A stretch of 64,000 bases of DNA from Paramesorhizobium endophyticum (GTDB lineage Bacteria > Pseudomonadota > Alphaproteobacteria > Rhizobiales > Rhizobiaceae), in assembly GCF_014640615.1 (NCBI RefSeq), contig NZ_BMHH01000003.1:117823-181822 (forward strand), read 5' to 3'. Made by a program: the position numbers and the translations under genes. Below the pieces are notes generated by a model that was not told the DNA's origin, ran no database searches, and worked only from the letters and a program-made list of their open reading frames with translations. Positions within the stretch are counted from its first letter, which is position 1. Every line of letters starts with the position of its first letter. Of this stretch, positions 38,000 through 45,506 are shown one piece after another.

Positions 38000-38232
38000 G
38001 CGCTCAGATATTCATGTGGTGGGTTTTTCCGATCTCGGTTGGTCTGATCGGCCTTGGCTGGCTTTGGTACCAGAAACGCTACAACGGCGACTATTGGCGC
38101 TAAAGCTGTGCCTTCTACCAGATCTTTTATCTTTTCATTCTGCCGGTTCTCTTAGCCGCAGGCGGCTATGGTGCCGTTCGTTGGCAGGAGTATCTGAACA
38201 GGCGTGCGGACACCAAGCAATCGCGCAGATGA
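37996..38232 (+). pseudogene. Small membrane protein gene interrupted by an in-frame stop
   Basis: From the ATG at 37996 the frame gives a 35-residue hydrophobic protein (MSAQIFMWWVFPISVGLIGLG...YNGDYWR), then TAA at 38101. The same frame continues without another stop for 42 codons with a second clear hydrophobic helix (FYQIFYLFILPVLLAAGGYGAV) and a basic tail, ending at TGA 38230-38232. This looks like a 77-residue two-helix protein broken by a nonsense change. The 35-residue product could still be made. It starts by ATGA overlap with the preceding gene. Confidence 0.5.
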
Positions 38233-38330
38233 CTCACCACGACCCAGCAGATTTTCATGGGGCGGGTTTTTCCGATCTTGTCGGTGTGGTTTGATATGAC
38301 AAGCACTACGGCAACCATCTCCCGCTGATT
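38229..38330 (+). pseudogene. Degenerate tandem copy of the preceding small membrane gene
   Basis: The segment reading QIFMGRVFPILSVWFD in one frame closely matches QIFMWWVFPISVGLIG of the frame at 37996. At DNA level TTTTCATG-GGGCGGGTTTTTCCGATCT parallels the TTCATGTGGTGGGTTTTTCCGATCT of the upstream copy. An ATGACTC start overlaps the upstream stop but is out of frame with the similarity, so it is a frameshifted relic. Confidence 0.45.
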
Positions 38331-38377
38331 AACCCCACGCACCAATCCTGATAAAATCCATCCGATTTTTTTAAAAC

Positions 38378-38394
38378 ATGACTTGCGTAGTCAT
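38378..38394 (+). promoter_or_regulatory. Candidate iron-responsive operator (IRO box) upstream of sip
   Basis: ATGACT-N5-AGTCAT is a perfect dyad that contains TGA-N9-TCA (38379-38393), the pattern recognised by RirA in Rhizobiales. It lies about 40 bases before the start of the siderophore-interacting protein gene and follows a T/A-rich stretch suited to a promoter. Iron repression by RirA is inferred. Confidence 0.6.
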
Positions 38395-38432
38395 ATTACA
38401 TTCGGCTAAGGCTTCCTCACCGTATCTTTCGG

Positions 38433-39551
38433 ATGTCCGGGAGCCAACAAATGCCGCATCTTCTCAGCGCCACCACCCGCGTCACGCTTTCGCAGCCTCA
38501 TGTCATCATGAGCAGGCTTCTCGAACATTTTGCGGAACATGGGGCTATCACCACGGCGGAGCGGGGGGGCGAGATTGCGCTTTCCTATGGCCGGGCGGTG
38601 GTCGAAGCCGATGACGAGAGCCTGACTTTCCTCGCCGAGGGCGAGGACGATACGGGCCTCGCCTATGTCAAATATGCCGTGGCGGAGCACCTCCTTGAAT
38701 TCGCAGATGGCCAGACGCCGAGGATCGTCTGGAGCGGCCATGGCGCGGCGGGCTCGCCGCTGCCTTATTTCCGCGAGATGCGCGTCGTTTCTTCCCGCAA
38801 CATCACGCCGCATATGCGCCGCGTCATGCTGCGCGGCAAGGATCTGCAACGCTTCACCCATGGCGGGCTGCATGTGCGCCTTATTTTCCCGCCAAAGGGC
38901 GTGGCGCAGCCGCAATGGCCTGTTACCGGCGAGGACGGTCGCCCGGTCTGGCCGGATGGCGAGCACAAGCTCACCCACCGCATCTACACGATCCGCAATC
39001 TCGACGTGGAGCGGGGCGAGGTGGATATTGATATCGTGCTGCATGAAGGCGACGAGACGCCGGGCTCGTCCTTTGCGCTCAATGCAAGCGAGGGCGATCT
39101 GGTCGGCATGACCGGGCCGGGCGGCGGCAGCTTGCAGGAGGCCGACTGGTATCTCTTCGCCGGCGATGAAACCGCGCTTCCCGCCATCGGCCGCATCCTG
39201 GAAGATCTGCCTGTTCATGTTAAGGCCGTGGTCCGCATTGAGGTGGACAGCGCCGCCGAGGAGCAGAAGCTTTATTCCAGCGCCGATATCGATCTCGTCT
39301 GGCTACACCGCAACGGGCGCGAAGCCGGCACGACCACGTTTCTCGCCGATGCGGTTCGCGCGGTGGAATTCCCTGCCGATGGCACGCGCATCCATGCCTG
39401 GGCGGGCTGCGAGTTTAGCGCCTTCCGCGCCATCCGCACTTACCTGCGCAAGGAGCGCAAGCTCGACAAGCAGGAGCATCTCGTCGTTTCCTACTGGCGC
39501 CGCGGCTTCGATGGCGATAATGCACGGCGTGAAAAAGACGAAAGCAACTGA
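38433..39551 (+). CDS. Siderophore-interacting protein with N-terminal DUF2218 domain
   Basis: A 372-residue fusion. Residues about 10-100 form a DUF2218 domain (TTRVTLSQPHVIMSRLLEHFAEHG...AVAEHLLEFADG). The rest is a SIP/ViuB-type flavin reductase (ITPHMRRVMLRG, FTHGGLHVRLIFPP, HRIYTIRNLD for FAD; LFAGDETALPAIGRIL; HAWAGCEFSAFRAIRTYLR for NAD(P)H). It releases iron from ferric siderophores in the cytoplasm. A good ribosome site before the ATG at 38451 makes that an alternative start. An IRO box lies upstream. Its last 80 bases recur at 41073-41152, beyond the toxin-like insert. Confidence 0.92.
   Translation: MSGSQQMPHLLSATTRVTLSQPHVIMSRLLEHFAEHGAITTAERGGEIALSYGRAVVEADDESLTFLAEGEDDTGLAYVKYAVAEHLLEFADGQTPRIVWSGHGAAGSPLPYFREMRVVSSRNITPHMRRVMLRGKDLQRFTHGGLHVRLIFPPKGVAQPQWPVTGEDGRPVWPDGEHKLTHRIYTIRNLDVERGEVDIDIVLHEGDETPGSSFALNASEGDLVGMTGPGGGSLQEADWYLFAGDETALPAIGRILEDLPVHVKAVVRIEVDSAAEEQKLYSSADIDLVWLHRNGREAGTTTFLADAVRAVEFPADGTRIHAWAGCEFSAFRAIRTYLRKERKLDKQEHLVVSYWRRGFDGDNARREKDESN
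39472..39551. repeat. Direct repeat, left copy (3' end of sip)
   Basis: This 80-bp segment ends at the sip stop and matches 41073-41152 at all but four positions (39480 and three near the stop). The two copies bracket the AT-rich two-gene insert in the same orientation. Confidence 0.9.
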
Positions 39552-39563
39552 TACAAGGCGCTT

Positions 39564-40511
39564 TTAGTTTATGGAGATATATGTTGGCGGTAGCGCCGGG
39601 TTAATGTAATTTGTGACTCCGCTTTTCGTAACATCCGTGTAGCATTGGTCTTTGGCTGATATAGCGGCTTCCAGAGGTGGAACGCAATTGTTCAGCAGAT
39701 TCATTAGAGTATGCATCTCTCCCGTGGAGGGGAGGATATCGGCTTCCTGTACGGGCCTGCCCAAGCTGTTGCGCAGATCTTCCAGATAATCTATGCCGTC
39801 ATAGACGTTCTGCACCCTGTGCATGATTTGGTTATGGTCTGTAAAATTCAGGTTGAACTGATATACAGGTGTCTGCGGCATATCCGGAGTGCTGTTATGG
39901 GTTAATCCAAAACCATGGAGAAATTCATGCATTAATATAGAATATAAATATTTTTCAACTACTTGTTGTATATTGTTCGAACCGAATGAAGTCATTAGCG
40001 ATTGAGTTTCGACGTTATTTAGATTTATAGTTGTGGCTACTGTTACAAGCGTTTTTCCGGGGGTTGCTTGCCCCCACATATTGGTAATCATATCCGTAGG
40101 AAAAGTTATCGCCTCGTCGCCACTAGTAGCCCATTGCTCTACGTTGCCCGTTCTGACGCGAAAATTGTCAACTGGCCCGCCTTGAACCCAAGGTTGCATT
40201 GGAAGAAGGTGGCCGAAGATACCGTTCAGCACGGTTCCCACACGGTTCAAGACATTGGTTGCGATCATGTCTACCGTGAATTGCCCGTGTCCTTGTACAC
40301 TAAAGGTAACCAGAGATCGGCCGGGCTGGACGCCATATACGATAGTGCCGCCATACGCGACCCCTGCATTATAAAGCTGCCTCCCGCTCATGGCGCTTTT
40401 CATGTAATAGACTTTGACATCAGCATTTTGTGCGTTGGTCTCCATAGGAAACGTCAATGATCCTAAAAAAAGCAACAAGACTCTCACGCCGTCTCTAAAA
40501 GATTTAATCAT
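39564..40511 (-). CDS. Secreted metzincin-type zinc protease, candidate A subunit of an AB5-like toxin
   Basis: A 315-residue exported protein (signal peptide to about ETNA) with the metzincin zinc motif HEFLHGFGLTH at 195-205: three His and the general-base Glu196. QIMH 25 residues after the third His suits a Met-turn. Near the C-terminus two cysteines (276 and 290) bracket a 13-residue loop, followed by a 25-residue tail. This is the layout of the A1-A2 loop and tail that thread a B pentamer in cholera-type toxins. The known precedent is EcxA of E. coli, a metzincin A subunit. The start at 40511 overlaps the upstream gene's stop (ATGATTAA). Base composition is far more AT-rich than that of its neighbours. 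A lone secreted protease is the alternative. Confidence 0.7.
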   Translation of the reverse strand: MIKSFRDGVRVLLLFLGSLTFPMETNAQNADVKVYYMKSAMSGRQLYNAGVAYGGTIVYGVQPGRSLVTFSVQGHGQFTVDMIATNVLNRVGTVLNGIFGHLLPMQPWVQGGPVDNFRVRTGNVEQWATSGDEAITFPTDMITNMWGQATPGKTLVTVATTINLNNVETQSLMTSFGSNNIQQVVEKYLYSILMHEFLHGFGLTHNSTPDMPQTPVYQFNLNFTDHNQIMHRVQNVYDGIDYLEDLRNSLGRPVQEADILPSTGEMHTLMNLLNNCVPPLEAAISAKDQCYTDVTKSGVTNYINPALPPTYISIN

Positions 40512-40923
40512 TGATGTTAGGCTCCGACGTAGTGGCGCCAAACAAAATGTCTGCAATATATGGATTGCCACTTCGATCCGTTGTACCTGTGCAATAGACC
40601 AAAGCTGGAGTGCCTATTGCATTCGCCTGCAAGGCTGCTGCATAGGCTGCCTTTCCAAACGCTGTGTCCAGTCCGCTTTGCCCCATGTACACATATGTGT
40701 TCTGGTCTTTATTTGCCTTAAAGTTGATATAGAATTGTCCATTCCCCCAAGGGGCCGCCGCGACAGCCGTTACAAAGCCAGCTGAAAAACCGGTAAATTG
40801 CCCTTCGCAAATATTATTGTAGTCGTCTGTGAGCAGGAGGGGACGACTGGCTGGTTCTTCCGCAAATGCATAGCTGGCAGGAAGGAAATACAGGCAGACG
40901 CTTAGCGCGGAAATCAATTTCAT
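40504..40923 (-). CDS. Small secreted protein, candidate B subunit of an AB5-like toxin
   Basis: A 139-residue exported protein; cleavage after about ASYAFA leaves about 118 residues, the size of AB5 B subunits. The mature chain has two cysteines, C39 (YNNICEGQ) and C111 (GTPALVYCTG). A helix (LDTAFGKAAYAAALQANAIG) lies before the second, followed by a strand (NPYIADILFGA). In cholera toxin B, an N-terminal Cys pairs with one in the strand after the central helix, and an IAAISM-like strand ends the OB fold. The likeness is in pattern, not obvious identity. It is first in the operon, with a strong promoter, and coupled to the protease gene by an 8-base overlap. Confidence 0.6.
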   Translation of the reverse strand: MKLISALSVCLYFLPASYAFAEEPASRPLLLTDDYNNICEGQFTGFSAGFVTAVAAAPWGNGQFYINFKANKDQNTYVYMGQSGLDTAFGKAAYAAALQANAIGTPALVYCTGTTDRSGNPYIADILFGATTSEPNIND

Positions 40924-40961
40924 TTTTATACCTCGTTTTAAAATATCTTTAGAGCGCGTAT

Positions 40962-40991
40962 ATCATAGGTTGCATATATCCTGTTTGTCAA
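40962..40991 (-). promoter_or_regulatory. Promoter of the AB5-like operon
   Basis: On the minus strand TTGACA (40986-40991), an 18-base spacer and TATGAT (40962-40967) form a near-consensus sigma-70 promoter. A leader of about 30 bases with CGAGGT precedes the ATG at 40923. Confidence 0.65.
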
Positions 40992-41152
40992 CCGTTTTGG
41001 TGCGCGCTTCGATCGCTGCTTGCCGCTCGAATGTTCACGGCCGCTCGGACTTGGCTGCCAAGTCCAACTGGGAGGAGCATTTCGTCGTTTCCTACTGGCG
41101 CCGCGGCTTCGATGGCGATAATGCACGGCGTGAAAAAGACGACAGTAATTGA
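40970..41152 (+). pseudogene. Orphan 3' fragment of a siderophore-interacting protein gene
   Basis: The last 25 codons of this frame (from 41076) give EHFVVSYWRRGFDGDNARREKDDSN, nearly identical to the sip C-terminus (two conservative differences, L to F and E to D). The 5' part (40970-41072) shows no sip similarity. A 60-residue open frame exists but is best read as a scar of the insertion. Confidence 0.8.
41073..41152. repeat. Direct repeat, right copy (duplicate of sip 3' end)
   Basis: The partner of 39472-39551, offset by exactly 1601 bases. It ends in the same TGA and lies 38 bases before the ABC exporter gene. Confidence 0.9.
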
Positions 41153-41190
41153 TCCGGCGATTCCCTGCCGGATAAATCCAGGTTCTGGTG

Positions 41191-42915
41191 ATGCTCCGGC
41201 GGTTCTTTTCCTACTACATGCCTCATAAGAGGCTGTTTCTTCTTGATTTTGGTTGTGCCGTCCTCTCCGGTCTTCTGGAGTTGGGCTTTCCGATGGCCAT
41301 CAAGGTCTTTGTCGACCATCTCCTGCCGGGGCAGGATTGGGTGCTGATCCTGCTTGCCTCCGCGGGGCTTCTCTTCGTCTATCTCGTGAATACCGGTCTT
41401 ATGGCGATCGTGACCTACTGGGGCCACAAGCTCGGCATCAACATCGAGACGGAGATGCGGCGCAAGCTCTTCGATCATCTGCAGAAGCTCTCCTTCCGGT
41501 TCTACGACAACAACAAGACTGGCCATCTGATCGCCCGCGTCACCAAGGATCTGGAGGAGGTGGGAGAGGTTGCTCATCACGGGCCGGAAGACCTCTTCAT
41601 CGCCATCATGACGTTCCTTGGCGCCTTTGCGCTGATGTTCTCGGTCAATGTCCATCTGGCCCTGATCACGGCTGCGGTGGTGCCGCTGGTGGCCTGGCTG
41701 ACGAGCCGCTATGGCGGGCGCATGACGCGCAACTGGCAGGCGCTCTATCGCCGCATCGGGGATTTCAATGTGCGGATCGAGGAGAATGTCGGCGGCATGC
41801 GCGTCGTGCAGGCCTTCGCCAATGAGAATCACGAGCGCATGCTGTTCGCACAGGACAACAGCCGCTATCGCCAGACCAAGCTCGAGGCCTATCGCATCAT
41901 GGCCGCGAGCACATCGCTCAGCTATATGTCGATGCGGCTGACCCAGCTCATCGTCATGCTGGCGGGCACATGGTTCGTGCTGCATGGGCAGCTGACCAAT
42001 GGCGGCTTCATCAGCTTCCTGCTGCTGGTCGGGGTATTCATCCGCCCCATAGAGAAGATCAATTCCGTCATCGAGACCTATCCCAAGGGCATAGCCGGGT
42101 TCCGCCGCTACATCGAGTTGCTGGATACCGCGCCCGATATCGCCGACGCGCCGGATGCCGTCGCCGTAACGCAGCTCAAGGGCGACATAAGCTATCGCGG
42201 CGTCACGTTCGGCTATAGCGCGGACAGACAAGTGCTGCGCGGCATCGATCTCGACATCCGCGCGGGCGAAACCGTGGCTTTCGTCGGTCCGTCCGGGGCG
42301 GGCAAGACTACGCTCTGCTCGCTCCTGCCGCGCTTTTACGAAATCGAGGCGGGGGAGATCAGCATCGATGGCGTCGACATCCGCAAGATGACGCTTGCTT
42401 CTCTCCGCAGCCAGATCGGCATCGTGCAGCAGGACGTTTTTCTGTTCGGCGGCACGATCCGCGAAAACATCGCCTATGGCCGCCTCGGCGCGAGCGACCA
42501 AGAAATCGAGGCGGCAGCGCAGCGGGCGCGGCTGGAGGCGATGATCGCGAGCCTGCCTGATGGCTATGAAACCGTCATCGGCGAGCGCGGCGTGAAACTC
42601 TCTGGCGGGCAGAAACAGCGCCTGGCGATTGCGCGCATGTTCCTGAAGAACCCGCCGATCCTGATCCTCGACGAGGCGACCTCGGCGCTCGACACGGAAA
42701 CAGAACGGGCGATCCAGCAATCGCTGGCCGAACTTTCAGCGGGGCGCACCACGCTCGTCATCGCGCACCGGCTGGCGACGATCCGCAATGCTGACCGGAT
42801 CGTGGTGGTGGACGAGACCGGCGTGGCGGAGCAGGGCAGGCACCGCGACCTCATTGCCGCCGGGGGAATTTATCGCCGGCTGCATGACGCGCAGTTCGAG
42901 CTGACTGGGAGTTAG
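41191..42915 (+). CDS. ABC exporter, fused membrane and ATPase domains (MsbA-like)
   Basis: A half-transporter of 574 residues. Six membrane helices (about residues 15-300) are followed by an ATPase with Walker A GPSGAGKTT (about 367-375), Q-loop IGIVQQDVF, signature LSGGQKQR (about 471-478), Walker B ILILDEATSALD (about 491-502) and H-loop IAHRLAT. The inner-membrane homodimer may flip lipids or export a small molecule or siderophore. The ATG at 41191 follows a GTG in frame. It was probably the direct neighbour of sip before the toxin-like insert, which would suggest a siderophore-related job. Confidence 0.87.
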   Translation: MLRRFFSYYMPHKRLFLLDFGCAVLSGLLELGFPMAIKVFVDHLLPGQDWVLILLASAGLLFVYLVNTGLMAIVTYWGHKLGINIETEMRRKLFDHLQKLSFRFYDNNKTGHLIARVTKDLEEVGEVAHHGPEDLFIAIMTFLGAFALMFSVNVHLALITAAVVPLVAWLTSRYGGRMTRNWQALYRRIGDFNVRIEENVGGMRVVQAFANENHERMLFAQDNSRYRQTKLEAYRIMAASTSLSYMSMRLTQLIVMLAGTWFVLHGQLTNGGFISFLLLVGVFIRPIEKINSVIETYPKGIAGFRRYIELLDTAPDIADAPDAVAVTQLKGDISYRGVTFGYSADRQVLRGIDLDIRAGETVAFVGPSGAGKTTLCSLLPRFYEIEAGEISIDGVDIRKMTLASLRSQIGIVQQDVFLFGGTIRENIAYGRLGASDQEIEAAAQRARLEAMIASLPDGYETVIGERGVKLSGGQKQRLAIARMFLKNPPILILDEATSALDTETERAIQQSLAELSAGRTTLVIAHRLATIRNADRIVVVDETGVAEQGRHRDLIAAGGIYRRLHDAQFELTGS

Positions 42916-42961
42916 CATAAAATGGACGCCGACATTTCCGTGTGACGGCAAGGGCTTCCGA

Positions 42962-43747
42962 TCAAGTGCTCGGCGAAAACTTCTCATCCTCCATACGCTC
43001 CCGCCGGAATCCCTCGCTCGCACGCATTAGATTGCGGGTATAATTCTCGCGCACATTGCCCCTGGCGAGATCGCTTGCCTCCAATTCCTCCACGATCTCG
43101 CCATTCTGCATCACCGCCAGCCGGTCGCACATATGGGTGACGACCGCCAGATCATGGCTGACCATGACGAAGGTTAGCTTGCGATCGCGGCGGATTTGTT
43201 CGAGCAGGTTCAGCACTTCCGCCTGCACGGAGGCATCGAGCGCCGAGGTCGGCTCGTCGAGGAGCAGGATCGAGGGTTCGATGATCAGCGCGCGGGCAAT
43301 GGCGGCGCGCTGGCGCTGGCCGCCGGAAAGCTGGTGCGGATAACGGAAGCGGAAACTCGAGCCTAGGCCCACCTCATCGAGCGCCTGGACGATGCGCTTC
43401 TCCGTTTCGTCGAAGCCATGGACGGCGAGCGGCTCGAGCAGCAGGCGATCCACCGTCTGGCGGGGATGCAGTGAGCCGTAAGGATCCTGGAACACCATCT
43501 GGACGGTGCGGTAGAAAGCCTTGCCGCGCGGGGTGGCGAGCGGTTTGCCATCGACGTGGATTTCGCCGGAGGCGACAGGCGCGAGCCCCGCTACGGCACG
43601 CAGCAGCGTCGATTTGCCGGAGCCGGATTCGCCGACAAGGCCGAAGGAATCGCCCTGCGCCACGTCGATGCTGACGCCCTTCAGCGCACGGAAATGATCG
43701 AAGGCGACTTCGAGATTTTTAATGGAAAGGGCTGGGGCTTCAGTCAT
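42962..43747 (-). CDS. Peptide ABC transporter ATPase (DppF/OppF-like)
   Basis: A 261-residue ATPase with Walker A GESGSGKST (about residues 37-45), Q-loop MVFQDPYGSLHPRQTV, signature LSGGQRQR (about 140-147) and Walker B ILLLDEPTSALD (about 160-171). The short C-terminal extension is OppF/DppF-type. It is last in an operon of dipeptidase, binding protein, two permeases and two ATPases. The ATG at 43747 overlaps the preceding stop by 4 bases. Confidence 0.9.
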   Translation of the reverse strand: MTEAPALSIKNLEVAFDHFRALKGVSIDVAQGDSFGLVGESGSGKSTLLRAVAGLAPVASGEIHVDGKPLATPRGKAFYRTVQMVFQDPYGSLHPRQTVDRLLLEPLAVHGFDETEKRIVQALDEVGLGSSFRFRYPHQLSGGQRQRAAIARALIIEPSILLLDEPTSALDASVQAEVLNLLEQIRRDRKLTFVMVSHDLAVVTHMCDRLAVMQNGEIVEELEASDLARGNVRENYTRNLMRASEGFRRERMEDEKFSPST

Positions 43748-44577
43748 TGCGACCACTCCGCCTGACGCTGCAAGGTGGGGAGGGGATGCCGGTCCGCGCC
43801 CAGCTTCGGCATGCAGTCGAGCAGCCCCTGCGTATAGGGATGCTTCGCATTGGCGAGGTCGCTTGCGGCAATCTCTTCGACGATACGGCCCGCATACATG
43901 ACGATGACGCGATCGCAGAAGGAGGAGACGAGGCGCAGATCGTGCGAAATGAAGATAAGGCCCATGCCGCGCTCCGCCACCAGCCGGTCAAGAATGCCGA
44001 GCACTTCCAGCTGTACCGTTACGTCGAGGGCCGATGTCGGCTCGTCGGCAATGAGCAGTTCTGGCCCGGCAATCAGCATCATGGCGATCATGGCGCGCTG
44101 ACCCATGCCGCCTGAGACCTCATGCGGATAGAGATTGAACACGCGCTCCGGGTCGCGGATCTGCACCGCTTCCAGCATTTCGAGCGTGCGCCGCCTGGCT
44201 TCCGCGCGGCCGACATTTTCATGGGTGCGCAGCGTCTCGACGATCTGGCGGCCGATGGTCATGACCGGGTTCAGCGAATATTTCGGGTCCTGCAGCACCA
44301 TGGCGATGCGGCTGCCGCGCAATCGGCGGCGCTCAGTGGGCGAAGCGGTGAGAAGATCGATGCCGCTGAAATCGAGGCGCTTGGCGGTGATTTCCGCATG
44401 GGGCGGCGTCAGGCCCATGATGGCGCGGCCCGTCTGCGATTTACCGGAGCCGGATTCGCCGACGATGCCAAGCCGCTCGCGTCCGAGCGAAAAGGAGACG
44501 CCGCGTACCGCCTCGACCGTGCCGGTGCGGGTGGGGAAGCGGACGCGGAGGTCTTCGACGGTGAGAAGTGCGCTCAT
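43744..44577 (-). CDS. Peptide ABC transporter ATPase (DppD/OppD-like)
   Basis: A 277-residue ATPase: Walker A GESGSGKSQ (about residues 40-48), Q-loop MVLQDPKYSLNPVMTI, signature SGGMGQR (about 154-160) and Walker B LLIADEPTSALD (about 173-184). The C-terminal end (HPYTQGLLDCMPKLGADRHPLPTL) is the oligopeptide-type extension. The Q replacing S/T at the end of Walker A also occurs in OppD/DppD relatives. Coupled at both ends by 4-base overlaps. Longer upstream frames only shadow the permease gene. Confidence 0.9.
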   Translation of the reverse strand: MSALLTVEDLRVRFPTRTGTVEAVRGVSFSLGRERLGIVGESGSGKSQTGRAIMGLTPPHAEITAKRLDFSGIDLLTASPTERRRLRGSRIAMVLQDPKYSLNPVMTIGRQIVETLRTHENVGRAEARRRTLEMLEAVQIRDPERVFNLYPHEVSGGMGQRAMIAMMLIAGPELLIADEPTSALDVTVQLEVLGILDRLVAERGMGLIFISHDLRLVSSFCDRVIVMYAGRIVEEIAASDLANAKHPYTQGLLDCMPKLGADRHPLPTLQRQAEWSQ

Positions 44578-45506
44578 TGATTGTTCCCCCGCGGATCGAG
44601 CGCATCGCGCAGGCCATCGCCGAGCAGGTTGAAGCCGAGGCTGACGATGAGGATAGCGAGGCCGGGCATGGCCGCGACCCACCATTCGTCGAGGATGAAG
44701 CGGCGGCCCGAAGCGATCATCGCGCCCCATTCCGGCAATGGCGGCTGCGCGCCGAGGCCTAGGAAGCCGAGCCCGGCGGCGGTGAGGATGATGCCGGCCA
44801 TGTCGAGCGTCACCCGCACAATGAGCGATGAGAGGCAGAGCGGCATGATATGGCGCACGACGATGCGGGCAGGGGAGGCGCCCATCAGTTGCACCGCGGC
44901 GATATAGTCGGAATTGCGCACCGTCAGCGTCTCCGCCCTCGCGATGCGCGCATAGGGCGGCCAGGAGGTGATGGCGATGGCGATCACCGCATTCTCGATC
45001 CCCGGCCCGAGCGCGGCGACGAAGGCGAGCGCGAGGATGAGCTTGGGGAAGGCGAGGAAAATATCGGTGATGCGCATCAGCACCGCATCGACCCAGCCGC
45101 CGGCATAGCCCGCGACGGTGCCCACCAGCAACCCGATGGGCGCGGCGATGATGGCGACGAGCAGCACGACATAGAGCGTCAGCCGCGAGCCGTAGATGAG
45201 GCGCGAGAAGATGTCGCGGCCCTGGTCGTCGGTGCCGAGCAGATATTCGCCGCCGGGCGGGAGAAGCCGCTGCGTCGCGAGGTCGCCTGATATGGGGGAA
45301 TGTGGCGCGAGCAGGTCGGCGAAGGCGGCGACGAAGGCGAGCGCTAGGATGATTACGAGGCCAAGGACGGCGAGCCGGTTGGCGGTGAAGCGCCGCCAGA
45401 CCATATAGGCGCGGCCCAGCCGGGCCTGCGCGCGGGATTGCGGGCGGTCGGAGAGGAGCCACGCGGAGAAGCCTCTTTGCCCGGTTGTATTTGTCATCTC
45501 GCTCAT
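44574..45506 (-). CDS. Peptide ABC transporter permease (DppC-like)
   Basis: A 310-residue inner-membrane permease. The N-terminal helix (LAVLGLVIILALAFVAAFADLLAPHSP) and HLLGTD-like GEYLLGTDDQGRDIFSRLIYGSR are typical of DppC. The EAA-type loop MGASPARIVVRHIMPL (about 208-223) contacts the ATPases. Its start overlaps the dppB-like stop and its stop overlaps the ATPase start, each by ATGA. Confidence 0.9.
   Translation of the reverse strand: MSEMTNTTGQRGFSAWLLSDRPQSRAQARLGRAYMVWRRFTANRLAVLGLVIILALAFVAAFADLLAPHSPISGDLATQRLLPPGGEYLLGTDDQGRDIFSRLIYGSRLTLYVVLLVAIIAAPIGLLVGTVAGYAGGWVDAVLMRITDIFLAFPKLILALAFVAALGPGIENAVIAIAITSWPPYARIARAETLTVRNSDYIAAVQLMGASPARIVVRHIMPLCLSSLIVRVTLDMAGIILTAAGLGFLGLGAQPPLPEWGAMIASGRRFILDEWWVAAMPGLAILIVSLGFNLLGDGLRDALDPRGNNQ

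Noticed and set aside
39552..41072. Insertion sequence as carrier of the toxin-like genes
   Set aside because: No transposase frame and no terminal inverted repeats; the only borders seen are direct repeats of the sip 3' end.
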